Positions 1 to 7,839 of a stretch of 35,650 nt of DNA are shown here, in pieces. How positions within the stretch are numbered: position 1 is the first letter of the stretch; each line of letters begins with the position of its first letter. A model generated the notes under the pieces. That model had not been told where the DNA came from and did no database searches. It worked only from the letters and a program-made list of their open reading frames with translations. Source of the stretch: Marinitenerispora sediminis (lineage in GTDB: Bacteria > Actinomycetota > Actinomycetes > Streptosporangiales > Streptosporangiaceae); assembly GCF_003336425.1 (NCBI RefSeq), contig NZ_QEIO01000048.1, positions 1-35,650 on the forward strand. Reading direction: 5' to 3'. The translations under genes were made by a program, and so were the position numbers.

Positions 1-280
1 GGGCGCCGGGGGCGGTGGCGGCCCGCACGAGCAGCGGCAGCGCGGCGGACACCGGCAGCCAGCGCGCCGGGACGGTCCGCGGCCGGACACCGTCGGCACC
101 GTCCGGGAGCACGACGGTGAGGTCGCCGGGCTCGCCGAGCCCGGTGGGCGGTGCGCCGCCCGCCGGGTCCCAGAACGCGATCCGCGCCGCGCGGGGCGGA
201 TCGGCGGGCCGGACCACGGCGGCGCAGCCGATCGGGTCGCCGTGGTCCGGGGAGGATAGGGCAGGGGGTGCGGGGTGCAG
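1..280 (-). CDS. Unidentified protein, 5' part only (runs off the window)
   Basis: The minus strand keeps an open, codon-biased frame from about 280 to the left edge. It contains stretches such as AARIAFWDPAGG and GDLTVVLPDG, followed by a helical, leucine/alanine-rich part. No ATG, GTG or TTG in this frame fits the start. A good AGGAGGA lies at 284-290 (minus sense) and the first plausible in-frame codon after it is CTG at 280; the start is therefore unsure. The gene follows the epoxide-hydrolase gene on the same strand with about a 55-bp gap. The pattern faintly recalls the N-terminus of large actinobacterial SNF2-type helicases, but this is from memory and is not a firm identification. Confidence 0.4.
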   Translation of the reverse strand, partial: MHPAPPALSSPDHGDPIGCAAVVRPADPPRAARIAFWDPAGGAPPTGLGEPGDLTVVLPDGADGVRPRTVPARWLPVSAALPLLVRAATAPGA

Positions 281-336
281 CGGTCCTCCTCGGTGGGATC
301 GCGGGCGGGACGGGTGCTCGTACGCGGGGTGCGAGG

Positions 337-1524
337 TCAGCGCACCCGGTCGAAGAACGCACGCACGTCCTGGACGAACAGGTCGGGCTCCTCCAGGGCG
401 GCGAACGTACCGCCGCGGTCGAACTCCGTCCAGTGCACGATATTGGTGTCGCGTTCGGCGAACCGGCGGATCGGCCGGAGGATGCCGCGCGGGAAGACGG
501 CCACCCCGGTCGGCACGTCCGATCTCGGCACGTCCGTCGCCAGCTCCGCCTCCTCGGCGGTGTCCGGGGTCTCCACGAACGACCGTGCCGCGGAGCCCGC
601 GGTGTTGGTGAGCCAGTACAGCATCACGTTGGTGAGCAGCCGGTCGCGGTCGACCGCCTCCTCGGGGCTGTCGGCGCAGTCGGTCCACTCCTTGAACACG
701 CCGGCGATCCACGCCAGGTGGCCGACCGGGGAGTCGGCGAGGGCGTAGGCGAGCGACTGCGGCCGGTCGGACTGGATCTTCTTGTAGCCGTAGAGCTCGC
801 GCATGTAGTACTCCCCGAACGCCAGCCGCTCCTGGTCGGCCTCGCTGAGCCCGTCCATCTCACCGGGCGCCCCGACGGGGAAGGTGATCATCCCGTTCGT
901 GTGCACGCCGACCACGCGGTCGGGCTCCAGCAGTCCGAGCTCGCGGGAGATCCAGGTGCCCCAGTCGCTGCCCTGCGCGCCGTAGCGGGAGTAGCCGAGC
1001 CGCCGCATCAGCTCGGCCCAGGCGCGGGCGATGCGGCGCGACCCCCATCCGAGTTCGCGGGTCGGGCCGGACGGTCCGTAACCCGGGAGCGAGGGGACCA
1101 CCAGGTGGAAGGCGTGCCCGGGGTCTCCGCCGTGCGCGCGCGGGTCGGTGAGCGGTCCCACGACGTCGAGGTACTCCACGACCGAGCTCGGCCACCCGTG
1201 GGTGAGGACGAGCGGCAGCGCGTCCGGTTCGGGGGAGCGGACGTGCAGGAAGTGCACGTTCTGGCCGTCGATCTCGGTGGTGAACTGGGGGAACGAGTTG
1301 AGGTGCGCCTCCTGGGCGCGCCAGTCGTAGCCGGTCCGCCAGTACTCGGCGAGGTCCTTCAGGTAGCCGAGCGGGGCGCCGTGCGCCCAGCCGATGCCGG
1401 GGACCTCGTCGGGCCACCGGGTGCGGGCGAGCCGGTCGCGGAGGTCACGCAGGTCGTGGTCGCCGGCGTGGAACCGGAACGGCCGGATCTCGTGGTCGTC
1501 GGTCTCGAAGGTGCTGGGATGCAT
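337..1524 (-). CDS. Epoxide hydrolase-like alpha/beta hydrolase (EHN family), catalytic His position changed
   Basis: A 395-aa protein of the microsomal/juvenile-hormone-type epoxide hydrolase group. Enzymes of this group open epoxides by forming an ester on an Asp and hydrolysing it with a His-activated water. The N-terminal EHN region covers about residues 10-115, followed by the alpha/beta-hydrolase core. Visible motifs are the oxyanion-hole HGW (109-111) and the nucleophile loop GSDWG with Asp187. The C-terminal loop that normally reads GGHFAA here reads GGTFAA, so Thr373 (codon 406-408) replaces the expected catalytic His. No signal peptide is seen. ATG 1524 was chosen because GAGGA sits 7 nt upstream and homology starts there; the frame stays open further upstream into the divergent regulator but is not protein-like. 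It is divergent from a TetR gene, which probably controls it. Activity is uncertain given the His change. Confidence 0.85.
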   Translation of the reverse strand: MHPSTFETDDHEIRPFRFHAGDHDLRDLRDRLARTRWPDEVPGIGWAHGAPLGYLKDLAEYWRTGYDWRAQEAHLNSFPQFTTEIDGQNVHFLHVRSPEPDALPLVLTHGWPSSVVEYLDVVGPLTDPRAHGGDPGHAFHLVVPSLPGYGPSGPTRELGWGSRRIARAWAELMRRLGYSRYGAQGSDWGTWISRELGLLEPDRVVGVHTNGMITFPVGAPGEMDGLSEADQERLAFGEYYMRELYGYKKIQSDRPQSLAYALADSPVGHLAWIAGVFKEWTDCADSPEEAVDRDRLLTNVMLYWLTNTAGSAARSFVETPDTAEEAELATDVPRSDVPTGVAVFPRGILRPIRRFAERDTNIVHWTEFDRGGTFAALEEPDLFVQDVRAFFDRVR

Positions 1525-1630
1525 ACGCCCGTCCTCGATGGGATACCGCCGGATGGTGGAACGTACAGCGTACCGTACGGCATACCGTTGGGTGTACGGA
1601 CCACGGAGGCCGGGGCGGAGGGGCGTTAGG
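1525..1630. promoter_or_regulatory. Divergent promoter region with repeated GTAC-containing half-sites
   Basis: The 106 bp between the two start codons contain four GTAC cores, at 1563-1566, 1570-1573, 1575-1578 and 1594-1597. One of them lies in the perfect 8-bp palindrome CCGTACGG. This is relatively A/T-rich for the window. TetR proteins with this C-terminal type usually bind the shared promoter between themselves and a divergent target, so these repeats are the best operator candidates. The exact site is inferred. Confidence 0.45.
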
Positions 1631-2413
1631 ATGAGCCGCACCATGGCGACGGAGTACAACGGCACCGCGGACCCCGCACGCAGCCTGGCGCTGCTGTGGC
1701 GGACCCATGAGCGGTCGAGCCGGAAGGGCAAGCCCGACCTCAGCGTGGACCGGATCGCGGCCGCGGCGATCGACATCGCCGACGCGGAGGGGCTGGCGGC
1801 GCTATCCATGCGGCGCGTCGCCGAACGGCTCGGCGTGGGGACCATGTCCCTCTACACCTACGTCCCGGCCAAGGCGGAGCTCGTCGACGTCATGCTGGAC
1901 ACCGTCTACGGCGAGACCGCCCGGCCCGAGGACGTCCCCGGGGGGTGGCGGGCGCGGCTGGCGCTGATCGCGCGGGAGAACCGGGACCTGCACCGCCGGC
2001 ACCCGTGGATGCTGCAGGTCGCCGCGGTGAACCGCCCGGTGCTCGGCCCGAACCTCATGGCCAAGTACGAGTACGAACTGCGGGCGGTCGCCGGTATCGG
2101 CCTCACGGAGATCGAGATGGACTTCGTGGTCAACCTCGTCGCCAGCTACGTCCAGGGCGCCGCCCGTGGCGCGGTGGACGCCGCGCAGTCCGAGAGCCGC
2201 AGCGGGGTCACCGACGAGCAGTGGTGGCGGGCGCACGCCCCGCTGCTGGGCAGGCTCTTCGACCCGGAGCGCTACCCCACCGCGGCGGCGGTGGGGTCGG
2301 CGGTCGGCGAGAGCCACGGCAGTGCCTACGACCCGGACGCCAACTTCGAGTTCGGACTCGAACGGGTGCTCGACGGCATCGAGGCCTTCCTCGCCGCGCG
2401 CCCGCGCCCCTGA
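1631..2413 (+). CDS. TetR family transcriptional regulator (TetR_C_1 type)
   Basis: A 260-aa regulator. The N-terminal helix-turn-helix lies around residues 35-85 ([16 protein letters not shown], then [19 protein letters not shown]). It is followed by a long ligand-binding domain of the class found in the tetracycline repressor and relatives (HPWMLQV, then ...[12 protein letters not shown]). It probably represses itself and the divergent epoxide-hydrolase-like gene in response to a small hydrophobic ligand. ATG 1631 is preferred: a GGAGGGG stretch lies about 10 nt upstream and the residues before it are not protein-like. ATG 1643 is a second possibility. A GC-rich hairpin follows about 55 nt after the stop. 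The ligand is unknown. Confidence 0.9.
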   Translation: MSRTMATEYNGTADPARSLALLWRTHERSSRKGKPDLSVDRIAAAAIDIADAEGLAALSMRRVAERLGVGTMSLYTYVPAKAELVDVMLDTVYGETARPEDVPGGWRARLALIARENRDLHRRHPWMLQVAAVNRPVLGPNLMAKYEYELRAVAGIGLTEIEMDFVVNLVASYVQGAARGAVDAAQSESRSGVTDEQWWRAHAPLLGRLFDPERYPTAAAVGSAVGESHGSAYDPDANFEFGLERVLDGIEAFLAARPRP

Positions 2414-2467
2414 CCGTCCGCCCGCCTTCCCCGGCCGCCCGGCGCGGCCGCCCGCGCCCACCCGCAC

Positions 2468-2488
2468 GCGCGGCGACAACCGCCGCGC
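2468..2488 (+). terminator. Possible terminator hairpin after tetR
   Basis: Perfect 8-bp stem (GCGCGGCG / CGCCGCGC) with the 5-nt loop ACAAC, 55 nt after the stop of the TetR gene. There is no T-run; many actinobacterial terminators lack one. The prediction rests on position and stem only. Confidence 0.4.
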
Positions 2489-2645
2489 ACCCTTGGCCGC
2501 ACCTCCTCGCCCCGAGTACTCCGCCGCGCGCCGTCAGTGCGCGCCCGACGCCGGAGCACCTCCCGCGACCCGTCCACCAGCCCGAAATCACCCACGAACG
2601 TGACGGCGGCCACTAAAGTACGTGATCCGCACCATGCGTCGCAGG

Positions 2646-2848
2646 GTGTGTCATGTCCGACACACGGGACTAGTCTTTCCGCTGGCCCTTACGCCACTCC
2701 GGCGTAAGTTTCCGTTCTTCTGCGGTACACGTTGTCCTAGTTGTCACAAATCTTGGCATCGGGCGCTCGTGGCACCGCTGAGACCGCCGAATCCCGTGTG
2801 CGGAACGAGCGCGACACGCGCGTGGTCGTCCCGTGCGTGGGACCGACC
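2646..2848 (+). promoter_or_regulatory. Long structured leader of the amino-acid permease gene
   Basis: The 460 bp before the permease contain no credible gene but hold four inverted repeats in order. (1) GTGTGTC/GACACAC, 2646-2652 and 2659-2665, 6-nt gap. (2) CTTACGCC/GGCGTAAG, 2688-2695 and 2701-2708, 5-nt loop, followed by a T-rich stretch. (3) A distant 8-bp pair GCGCTCGT/ACGAGCGC, 2763-2770 and 2805-2812. (4) A hairpin GGTCGTCCC with GGGACCGACC, 2824-2832 and 2839-2848, one bulged base, ending 12 nt before the AGGA ribosome-binding site. A direct repeat GTTGTC-cta-GTTGTC lies at 2731-2745. The first two may be operators or a terminator; the last two look more like RNA structure near the start. 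I compared it mentally with known amino-acid and c-di-AMP riboswitches and found no match. Confidence 0.45.
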
Positions 2849-2873
2849 CCCCTTGATGTGAGGAAATAGCCAG

Positions 2874-4322
2874 ATGAGTGAGGACATCCTGAGCCCGAGG
2901 GGCCAGGACCGGCATGTCGATGCGGGAGACAGCGGCTACAGCAAGTCGCTGACCGCGCGCCACGTGAACATGATCGCGATCGGCGGCGCCATCGGCACCG
3001 GCCTCTTCCTGGGCGCCGGCGGGCGCCTGGCCACGGCGGGCCCCGCCCTCGCGGTCGCCTACGCAGTCTGCGGGCTGTTCGCGTTCTTCGTCGTGCGCGC
3101 CCTCGGCGAGCTGATCCTGCACCGCCCCTCCTCGGGCTCCTTCGTGTCCTACTCGCGGGAGTTCATGGGGGAGAAGGGCGCCTACGTGAGCGGCTGGCTG
3201 TACTTCCTCAACTGGTCCACGACCGGAATCGCCGACATCACGGCGATCGCCCTGTACGTCCATTACTGGAGCATGTTCTCCGACATCCCGCAGTGGGTGC
3301 TGGCGATGATCGCACTGGCCGTGGTCCTCGCCTTCAACCTCATCTCCGTGAAGATCTTCGGTGAGATGGAGTTCTGGTTCGCGATCATCAAGGTGGCGGC
3401 TCTGGTCGCCTTCATGGTGATCGGGATCTTCCTGCTCGTCACCGGCCAGGAGGTGGGCGGCCACGACAGCGGCGTGCACCTGCTGACCAGCGAGGGCGGC
3501 TTCTTCCCCGCGGGCGTACTGCCGGTGGTCCTCGTCATGCAGGGCGTCATCTTCGCCTACTCCGCCGTCGAGATGGTCGGTGTGACCGCCGGCGAGACCG
3601 CCGAGCCCGAGAAGATCATGCCGAGGGCGATCAACTCGATCATGTGGCGCATCGCCGTCTTCTACATCGGTTCGGTGCTGCTGCTCGCGATGCTGCTGCC
3701 CTACACCGAGTTCCAGCAGGGCGAGAGCCCCTTCGTCACCGTCCTCACCCAGCTCGGCGTGCCGGCGGCCGGCGATGTGATGAACCTGGTCGTCCTCACC
3801 GCCGCCATGTCGAGCCTGAACTCCGGGCTCTACACCACCGGCCGGATCCTGCGCTCCATGGCCATGGCCGGCTCCGCGCCGAAGTTCACCAGCGTGATGA
3901 GCCGCAGCCGGGTGCCCTACGGCGGCATCCTGCTCACCTGCGCCGTCTGCGTGCTGGGCGTGGGCCTGAACTACGCACTGCCCGCCGAGGCGTTCGAGAT
4001 CGTTATCAACTTCGCGGCGATCGGCGTGATCGGCACGTGGAGCATGATCATGCTCTCCCACCTGATGTTCTACCGGCGCGCCAGGGCCGGCCTCGTCACC
4101 CGGCCGTCCTACCAGCTCCCCGGCTCCCCCTACACCGAGATCATCACGCTGCTGTTCTTCGCCAGCATCGTGGTCATGATGTGGTTCGAGGAGGTCGGGC
4201 GCTACACGATCATGTCGCTGCCCGTCATCATCGCGGCGCTGGTCCTCGGCTGGTTCGTCGTCCGCGGCCGGGTCAGCGAGATCGCGGCCGAGCGGGCCCG
4301 GACGGAGCCCGTGGACAAGTAG
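2874..4322 (+). CDS. ansP: Amino-acid permease, AnsP (L-asparagine permease)-like
   Basis: A 482-aa inner-membrane transporter of the amino-acid transporter (AAT) group of the APC superfamily, with about 12 hydrophobic segments. The first segment carries the family signature (MIAIGGAIGTGLFLGAG, about residues 33-49). It is followed by GELILHRPSSGSFVSY, EFMGEKGAYVSGWLYFLNW and the conserved SSLNSGLYTTGRILRSMA loop. Overall resemblance is closest to AnsP-type asparagine permeases of mycobacteria and enterobacteria, which import substrate with protons; asparagine as substrate is inferred from family resemblance. ATG 2874 has AGGA 9 nt upstream. It is monocistronic apart from a truncated TetR fragment downstream, and the long structured leader suggests regulated expression. 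Confidence 0.88.
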   Translation: MSEDILSPRGQDRHVDAGDSGYSKSLTARHVNMIAIGGAIGTGLFLGAGGRLATAGPALAVAYAVCGLFAFFVVRALGELILHRPSSGSFVSYSREFMGEKGAYVSGWLYFLNWSTTGIADITAIALYVHYWSMFSDIPQWVLAMIALAVVLAFNLISVKIFGEMEFWFAIIKVAALVAFMVIGIFLLVTGQEVGGHDSGVHLLTSEGGFFPAGVLPVVLVMQGVIFAYSAVEMVGVTAGETAEPEKIMPRAINSIMWRIAVFYIGSVLLLAMLLPYTEFQQGESPFVTVLTQLGVPAAGDVMNLVVLTAAMSSLNSGLYTTGRILRSMAMAGSAPKFTSVMSRSRVPYGGILLTCAVCVLGVGLNYALPAEAFEIVINFAAIGVIGTWSMIMLSHLMFYRRARAGLVTRPSYQLPGSPYTEIITLLFFASIVVMMWFEEVGRYTIMSLPVIIAALVLGWFVVRGRVSEIAAERARTEPVDK

Positions 4323-4401
4323 GCAGGCGGCGTCCAAAGGCGGGGCCACCGCCCGACGCGCGGGGCGCGGCGTTCGACGCCGCGCATCGGCGAGACGGGG
4401 G

Positions 4402-4758
4402 GTGGCCTACCTGGGCCCGAACACGCTGCGGATGTCCGAGGCCATGCTCGCCGTGTTCGAGGATGCCGGCTTCCCGCTGGAGGCGGCTGACCGCGCCGTG
4501 AACACGCTGGTCGCCTACGTCATCGGGATGTCGACCAGCGAGGCGGCGTGGCTGACGTCGCTCGGCCGGAGCGGTCAGGGCGAGCGCGAGTGGGCGGAGC
4601 GCCTGTGGCCCGCCGCGGAGCAGGCCGTCCAGGCGTATCCGCGGATGCGCGCGCTGTACGCCGCGCAGCGGGACGGCGACCCGGGCCGCACCCGCGACGA
4701 CGCTTTCGACGACGGGCTCGACTGCGTCCTCGGCGGCCTGGCGGCCCGCCTGGCCTGA
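4402..4758 (+). pseudogene. C-terminal half of a TetR-type regulator (DNA-binding domain lost)
   Basis: 118 aa from GTG 4402. The sequence AYLGPNTLRMSEAMLAVFEDAG, then ADRAVNTLVAYVIGMSTSEAAW, matches the ligand-binding C-terminal domain of TetR_C_1-type repressors. In such proteins about 90-100 residues with the helix-turn-helix precede it. Here only 79 bp separate it from the permease stop, and that stretch encodes no helix-turn-helix in any frame. It is most likely a remnant left by a deletion that fused the region to the permease gene. No ribosome-binding site beyond a G-run is seen. If translated it would make a protein unable to bind DNA. Confidence 0.65.
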
Positions 4759-4847
4759 GCCGGGCCGGGCCGCGGTCTCCAGCGGATGGGCGGTCGGCGC
4801 CTGCTCGGTGCCGCCGTCAGCCCGATCGACGCGGCCGCGTCACCGCG

Positions 4848-5297
4848 TCACCGCCAGCCGTACCTGCTGCGCAGCACCGCGCCGATCCGCCAGAAGCGCT
4901 CCTCGTCCACGACGGCGCCCTCGCGCCGGATGTCGTCCTCCTCGAGCTCGAACAGCCGGTCCAGCCGGATGTAGGACACCCGCCCCGCGCGGTCTCACGG
5001 ACCGCTGCCCAGCTCCAGCCAGTCGGGCTCCTCGTGGTCCTGCGGCTCCTGGGTGGACAGCATCAGCGCGTGCAGCAGGCGGCCTCTGCGGCCCACGACG
5101 AGCAGCGGGCGGTCCTTGCCCTGGAGGGGGTCATCCTCGTAGGGCACCCACGTCCACACGATCTCACCGGCGTCCGCCATGCCGTCGCGGTCGGGGGCAT
5201 AGGCAAGGGTGGTCGCGTTGCGGCCGGTCGGTACCTCGCGGATCGCGCCGCGGTGGGGGTGGAGGGGCCGGTCGGAGGTTGATTCTCGATCTCGCAC
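4848..5297 (-). pseudogene. PemK/MazF-like gene interrupted by a single in-frame TGA
   Basis: One reading frame of 150 codons from GTG 5297 to the stop at 4848-4850, with one internal TGA (4995-4997, minus sense). The part before it (100 aa) has the PemK/MazF-like fold signature: GEIVWTWVPYEDD, then GKDRPLLVVGRRG, then ALMLSTQE and DWLELGSGP. The part after it, DRAGRVSYIRLDRLFELEED and DIRREGAVVDEERFWRIGAV, is exactly what closes intact family members. Intact relatives usually have Trp at the TGA position (from memory: GPWD), so TGG to TGA is the simplest cause. There is no antitoxin gene beside it. The promoter looks intact: a TAGGCT box lies 6 nt before the GTG, suggesting a leaderless mRNA. 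It is either a young pseudogene or a read-through gene. Confidence 0.75.
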
Positions 5298-5481
5298 GCG
5301 CGCAGCCTAGCGCCGACCGCGGCGGCCGCCGAACGCCGGAACGGGCGGCCGCGCGCCGCCCGGACTCCCCCGCGCGGTCCGGAGCCGCGGTCGGCGGCCG
5401 TCGCTTCGATGACGCCCGGGGCGCGCAGGGCCTCGGCCCGCCAGGCGCAGAGGCCCGGAACGGCGCACTCGCCTTGAGCCG

Positions 5482-5670
5482 TCCCGGATGTCCGGAGCAG
5501 GTCTCGCGCAGGTAGTCGCGGACAGCGGTGCGAAATCCCGGGCCCCACACCAGGGCGGCCAACTCGATCGAGGCCTCGACTTGGCCGGCGGCGGGGTCCT
5601 CGGGCAGGACCGGCCGCGTCGTCGGCGTCCGGTCGACGAAGCCGTCCACCGTTCCGCGCTGCTTGACCAG
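5482..5670 (-). pseudogene. Possible remnant of an unidentified gene
   Basis: Within the 570-bp stretch 5298-5867 the only protein-like segment is about 63 residues on the minus strand, including TVDGFVDRTPTTRPVLPEDP, then VEASIELAALVWGPGFRTAV, then RDYLRETC. Sequence on both sides in the same frame has the Arg/Pro-rich composition of non-coding high-GC DNA, and no start or ribosome-binding site fits. I do not recognise the family. The rest of the stretch holds nothing I can name except the promoter candidate in front of the methyltransferase gene. Confidence 0.3.
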
Positions 5671-5836
5671 CGCACCCGCCGGGGAGGCCGCCCGCCACGG
5701 GCCCGGACGCCCCCGGGGAGGCGGCCCGGGTACGCCCGGACGGGTGCACCGGCCGTGCGGTCGAGGGCGCCGCCCTCCGGAAGCCCCGATCGGCCGCCCC
5801 ACCTGAGAGTTCCCATGATCCGAGACAGCTATTCCG

Positions 5837-5842
5837 TAAAAT
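5837..5842 (+). promoter_or_regulatory. Candidate -10 box for the methyltransferase gene
   Basis: TAAAAT is an unusually A/T-rich hexamer for this window and lies 25 nt before the ATG at 5868. A start of transcription near 5849 would leave a short leader containing the AGGG ribosome-binding site. No good -35 box is visible 16-18 bp upstream. Confidence 0.4.
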
Positions 5843-5867
5843 GAGACGCGGGATTAGGGTCGCCGGT

Positions 5868-6623
5868 ATGAGCACGCACCGCTGGAACGCCGAACTGTAC
5901 GACACCCGCCACGCCTTCGTCGCCGACCTCGGTGCCGACCTACTGGAACTCCTCGACGCCCGGCCCGGCGAACGCGTCCTGGACGCGGGCTGCGGGACCG
6001 GGGTCCACGTCAGCGCCCTGCACGCCGCCGGGGTGGACGTCGTCGGCGTCGACGCCAGCCCCGAGATGGTCGAGCGCGCCCGCGCCCGGTTCCCCGGCAT
6101 CGACGTCCGGGTCGCCGACCTGCGCACACTCGGCCTCCCGGGCGGCTTCGACGCGGTCCTCAGCAACGCCGTGCTGCACTGGATCCCCGAGGCGGACCGC
6201 GCCGCGGCCGCGATCGCGGCGGCCCTGCGGCCCGGCGGCCGGCTGGTCGCCGAGCTCGGCGGGGCCGGCAACATCTCCGCCATCGACACCGGCGCCCGGC
6301 GGCTGCGCGCCGAGCTCGGCCTGCCCGAGCCCGTCTCCCCCTGGTACTTCCCGGGCATCGCCGACTACGCCCAGGTGCTCGCCGCGGCCGGCCTGGAGCT
6401 GACCGGCGCCTGGCTGTTCGACCGGCCCACCCGCCTGGCGGGCCAGGACGGCCTCGCCGACTGGGTCCGGATGTTCGGCGCCCACCTCCTCGACGGCGTC
6501 GCGGACACCGACGCGTTCCTGGCCGCGCTCGCGGACCGGCTGCGCCCGACGTGCTTCCAGGACGGCGCCTGGTGGGCCGACTACCGGCGGCTGCGCGTCA
6601 CCGCCACCCGGGTCGCACGGTGA
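5868..6623 (+). CDS. Class I SAM-dependent methyltransferase (trans-aconitate methyltransferase-like)
   Basis: A 251-aa soluble enzyme with the Rossmann SAM-binding fold. Motif I is VLDAGCGTG (37-45), the acidic end of strand 2 is VVGVDASPEMVERA, and strand 4 with the following loop is FDAVLSNAVLHWIPEADRA. The N-terminus WNAELYDTRHAFVADLG and the LHW motif match the Tam/UbiE-like group often annotated as trans-aconitate 2-methyltransferase; the acceptor cannot be told from sequence. The start at ATG 5868 is preferred over the in-frame ATG at 5841, because the latter coincides with a likely -10 box and AGGG precedes 5868 at a suitable distance. It converges on the nucleoside hydrolase gene across 92 bp. 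Confidence 0.85.
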   Translation: MSTHRWNAELYDTRHAFVADLGADLLELLDARPGERVLDAGCGTGVHVSALHAAGVDVVGVDASPEMVERARARFPGIDVRVADLRTLGLPGGFDAVLSNAVLHWIPEADRAAAAIAAALRPGGRLVAELGGAGNISAIDTGARRLRAELGLPEPVSPWYFPGIADYAQVLAAAGLELTGAWLFDRPTRLAGQDGLADWVRMFGAHLLDGVADTDAFLAALADRLRPTCFQDGAWWADYRRLRVTATRVAR

Positions 6624-6715
6624 CCGGTCCGCACGCCCCGGCCCCGAACCCGCCTGCCGTACCGGCGGCGCCAGCGCCCCCGGCGGCCCGCGTGTGGTGC
6701 TCCGGGCGCACTCGC

Positions 6716-7669
6716 TCAGGCGTCGGTTCCGAAGACCTGCGTGAGGAGCTCGATGAGCAGCGCCGCGTCGGCGTCGAAGGCGACGTGCGCGTTGCGCGTC
6801 GCCGTACTGCCGGGACGCGTGTCCATCACCGTGCGGCCGATCGTCAGCGGACTCGCCGTCTCGACGGTGAGAGCCAGATGGCGGGTGGTGATGACGTCGG
6901 GCCGCACGAGGTAGGCGGTGCACAGCACGTCGTGGACCGGGGCCGCCTCCTCGCCTGCGGCCGACGCGCCGTAGGCGTCGATGCGGCGTCCGATGAACCG
7001 TGCGGCCGCGATACCGGCCGGTGTCGCGAGGCCCTCCAGAACCCGGCAGGCCGACCGGGTCACCAGCGCGCGGTGGGTGGCATCGAGAGGCACGAGGGTG
7101 AGGCGGCGGAAACCGGCTGAGAAGACCACGTTCGCGGCCTCGGGGTCGGCCCAGATGTTGAACTCCGCCGAGGCGGTCACGTTCGTCGTGGCATGCCCGC
7201 CTCCCATGACGACCACTTCCTCGACGGCCTCGGTCAGCGACGGGTCGATCGTCAGCACGGTGGCGATGTTGCTCAGCGGGCCCACCGGTACGAGGGTGAG
7301 CGGCTCGGTGGTCGACCGGAGCGTTTCGACGAGGTACTCGACGGCGCCGACGTCCTGGGCGGTGCCGCGCGGAGGCGGAATCGGCAGGGCGCTGCCGTGC
7401 GGATCGTTGCCGGAATCGCGGTCGAAATGCCGGGCGCCGGGGAATCCCGAGCGGGCGATCGGCCGCGACAGGCCCGCGAAGACGGGGATCTCAGGCCGTT
7501 CGATCCAGTCCAGGACGCGCAGCGTGTTGTCCGTGGTGTCGGCGAGCGGCACGTTGCCGTTGACCGTGGTCACCGCGAGGAGCTCGATCTCCGGGTGCAG
7601 GGCGGCGAACATGATGGCCACGGCGTCGTCCGTGCCGGTGTCCACGTCCAGGATGATGCTGCGCCCCAT
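6716..7669 (-). CDS. Inosine/uridine-preferring nucleoside hydrolase family protein
   Basis: 317 aa. Family members split the N-glycosidic bond of ribonucleosides, releasing a base and ribose for salvage. The Ca-binding N-terminal motif DVDTGTDDA (8-16) is complete. Other family blocks are VGPLSNIATVL, VVMGGG, EFNIWADPEAANVV (substrate ribose pocket) and the late HDVLCTAYL with the active-site His-Asp. There is no signal peptide, so it is cytoplasmic. ATG 7669 has GGAGG about 9 nt upstream, which decides against an upstream in-frame ATG (7705). It lies downstream of the O-methyltransferase gene on the same strand, 170 bp away, so it is probably transcribed separately. Base preference is unknown. 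Confidence 0.9.
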   Translation of the reverse strand: MGRSIILDVDTGTDDAVAIMFAALHPEIELLAVTTVNGNVPLADTTDNTLRVLDWIERPEIPVFAGLSRPIARSGFPGARHFDRDSGNDPHGSALPIPPPRGTAQDVGAVEYLVETLRSTTEPLTLVPVGPLSNIATVLTIDPSLTEAVEEVVVMGGGHATTNVTASAEFNIWADPEAANVVFSAGFRRLTLVPLDATHRALVTRSACRVLEGLATPAGIAAARFIGRRIDAYGASAAGEEAAPVHDVLCTAYLVRPDVITTRHLALTVETASPLTIGRTVMDTRPGSTATRNAHVAFDADAALLIELLTQVFGTDA

Positions 7670-7839
7670 GGGATCCTGCCTCCGTGTCGCGTCCTCGCCC
7701 ATCAAGGGCGAGCCTCCGCGACTCTAACGCCCCCCGGCCGGCGGAGCGATCCCCTGGAGGACCGGGCGTTCGATCGGCCGGGTGGCCGCACGGAGGTCAC
7801 GGGGCGAGGTGTCCCGCCGCCTGCTCGACCGCGCGGCGG

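Noticed and set aside
2700-2812. A c-di-AMP, TPP or other known riboswitch in the permease leader
   Set aside because: Short resemblances (CTGAGA, CCGAATCCCG) do not extend to the full conserved cores or the expected helix order; kept only as an unnamed structured leader.
4848-5297. TGA as a selenocysteine codon in the PemK/MazF-like gene
   Set aside because: The family does not use selenocysteine, the column is Trp in relatives as I recall them, and no obvious SECIS-like hairpin lies just after the TGA.
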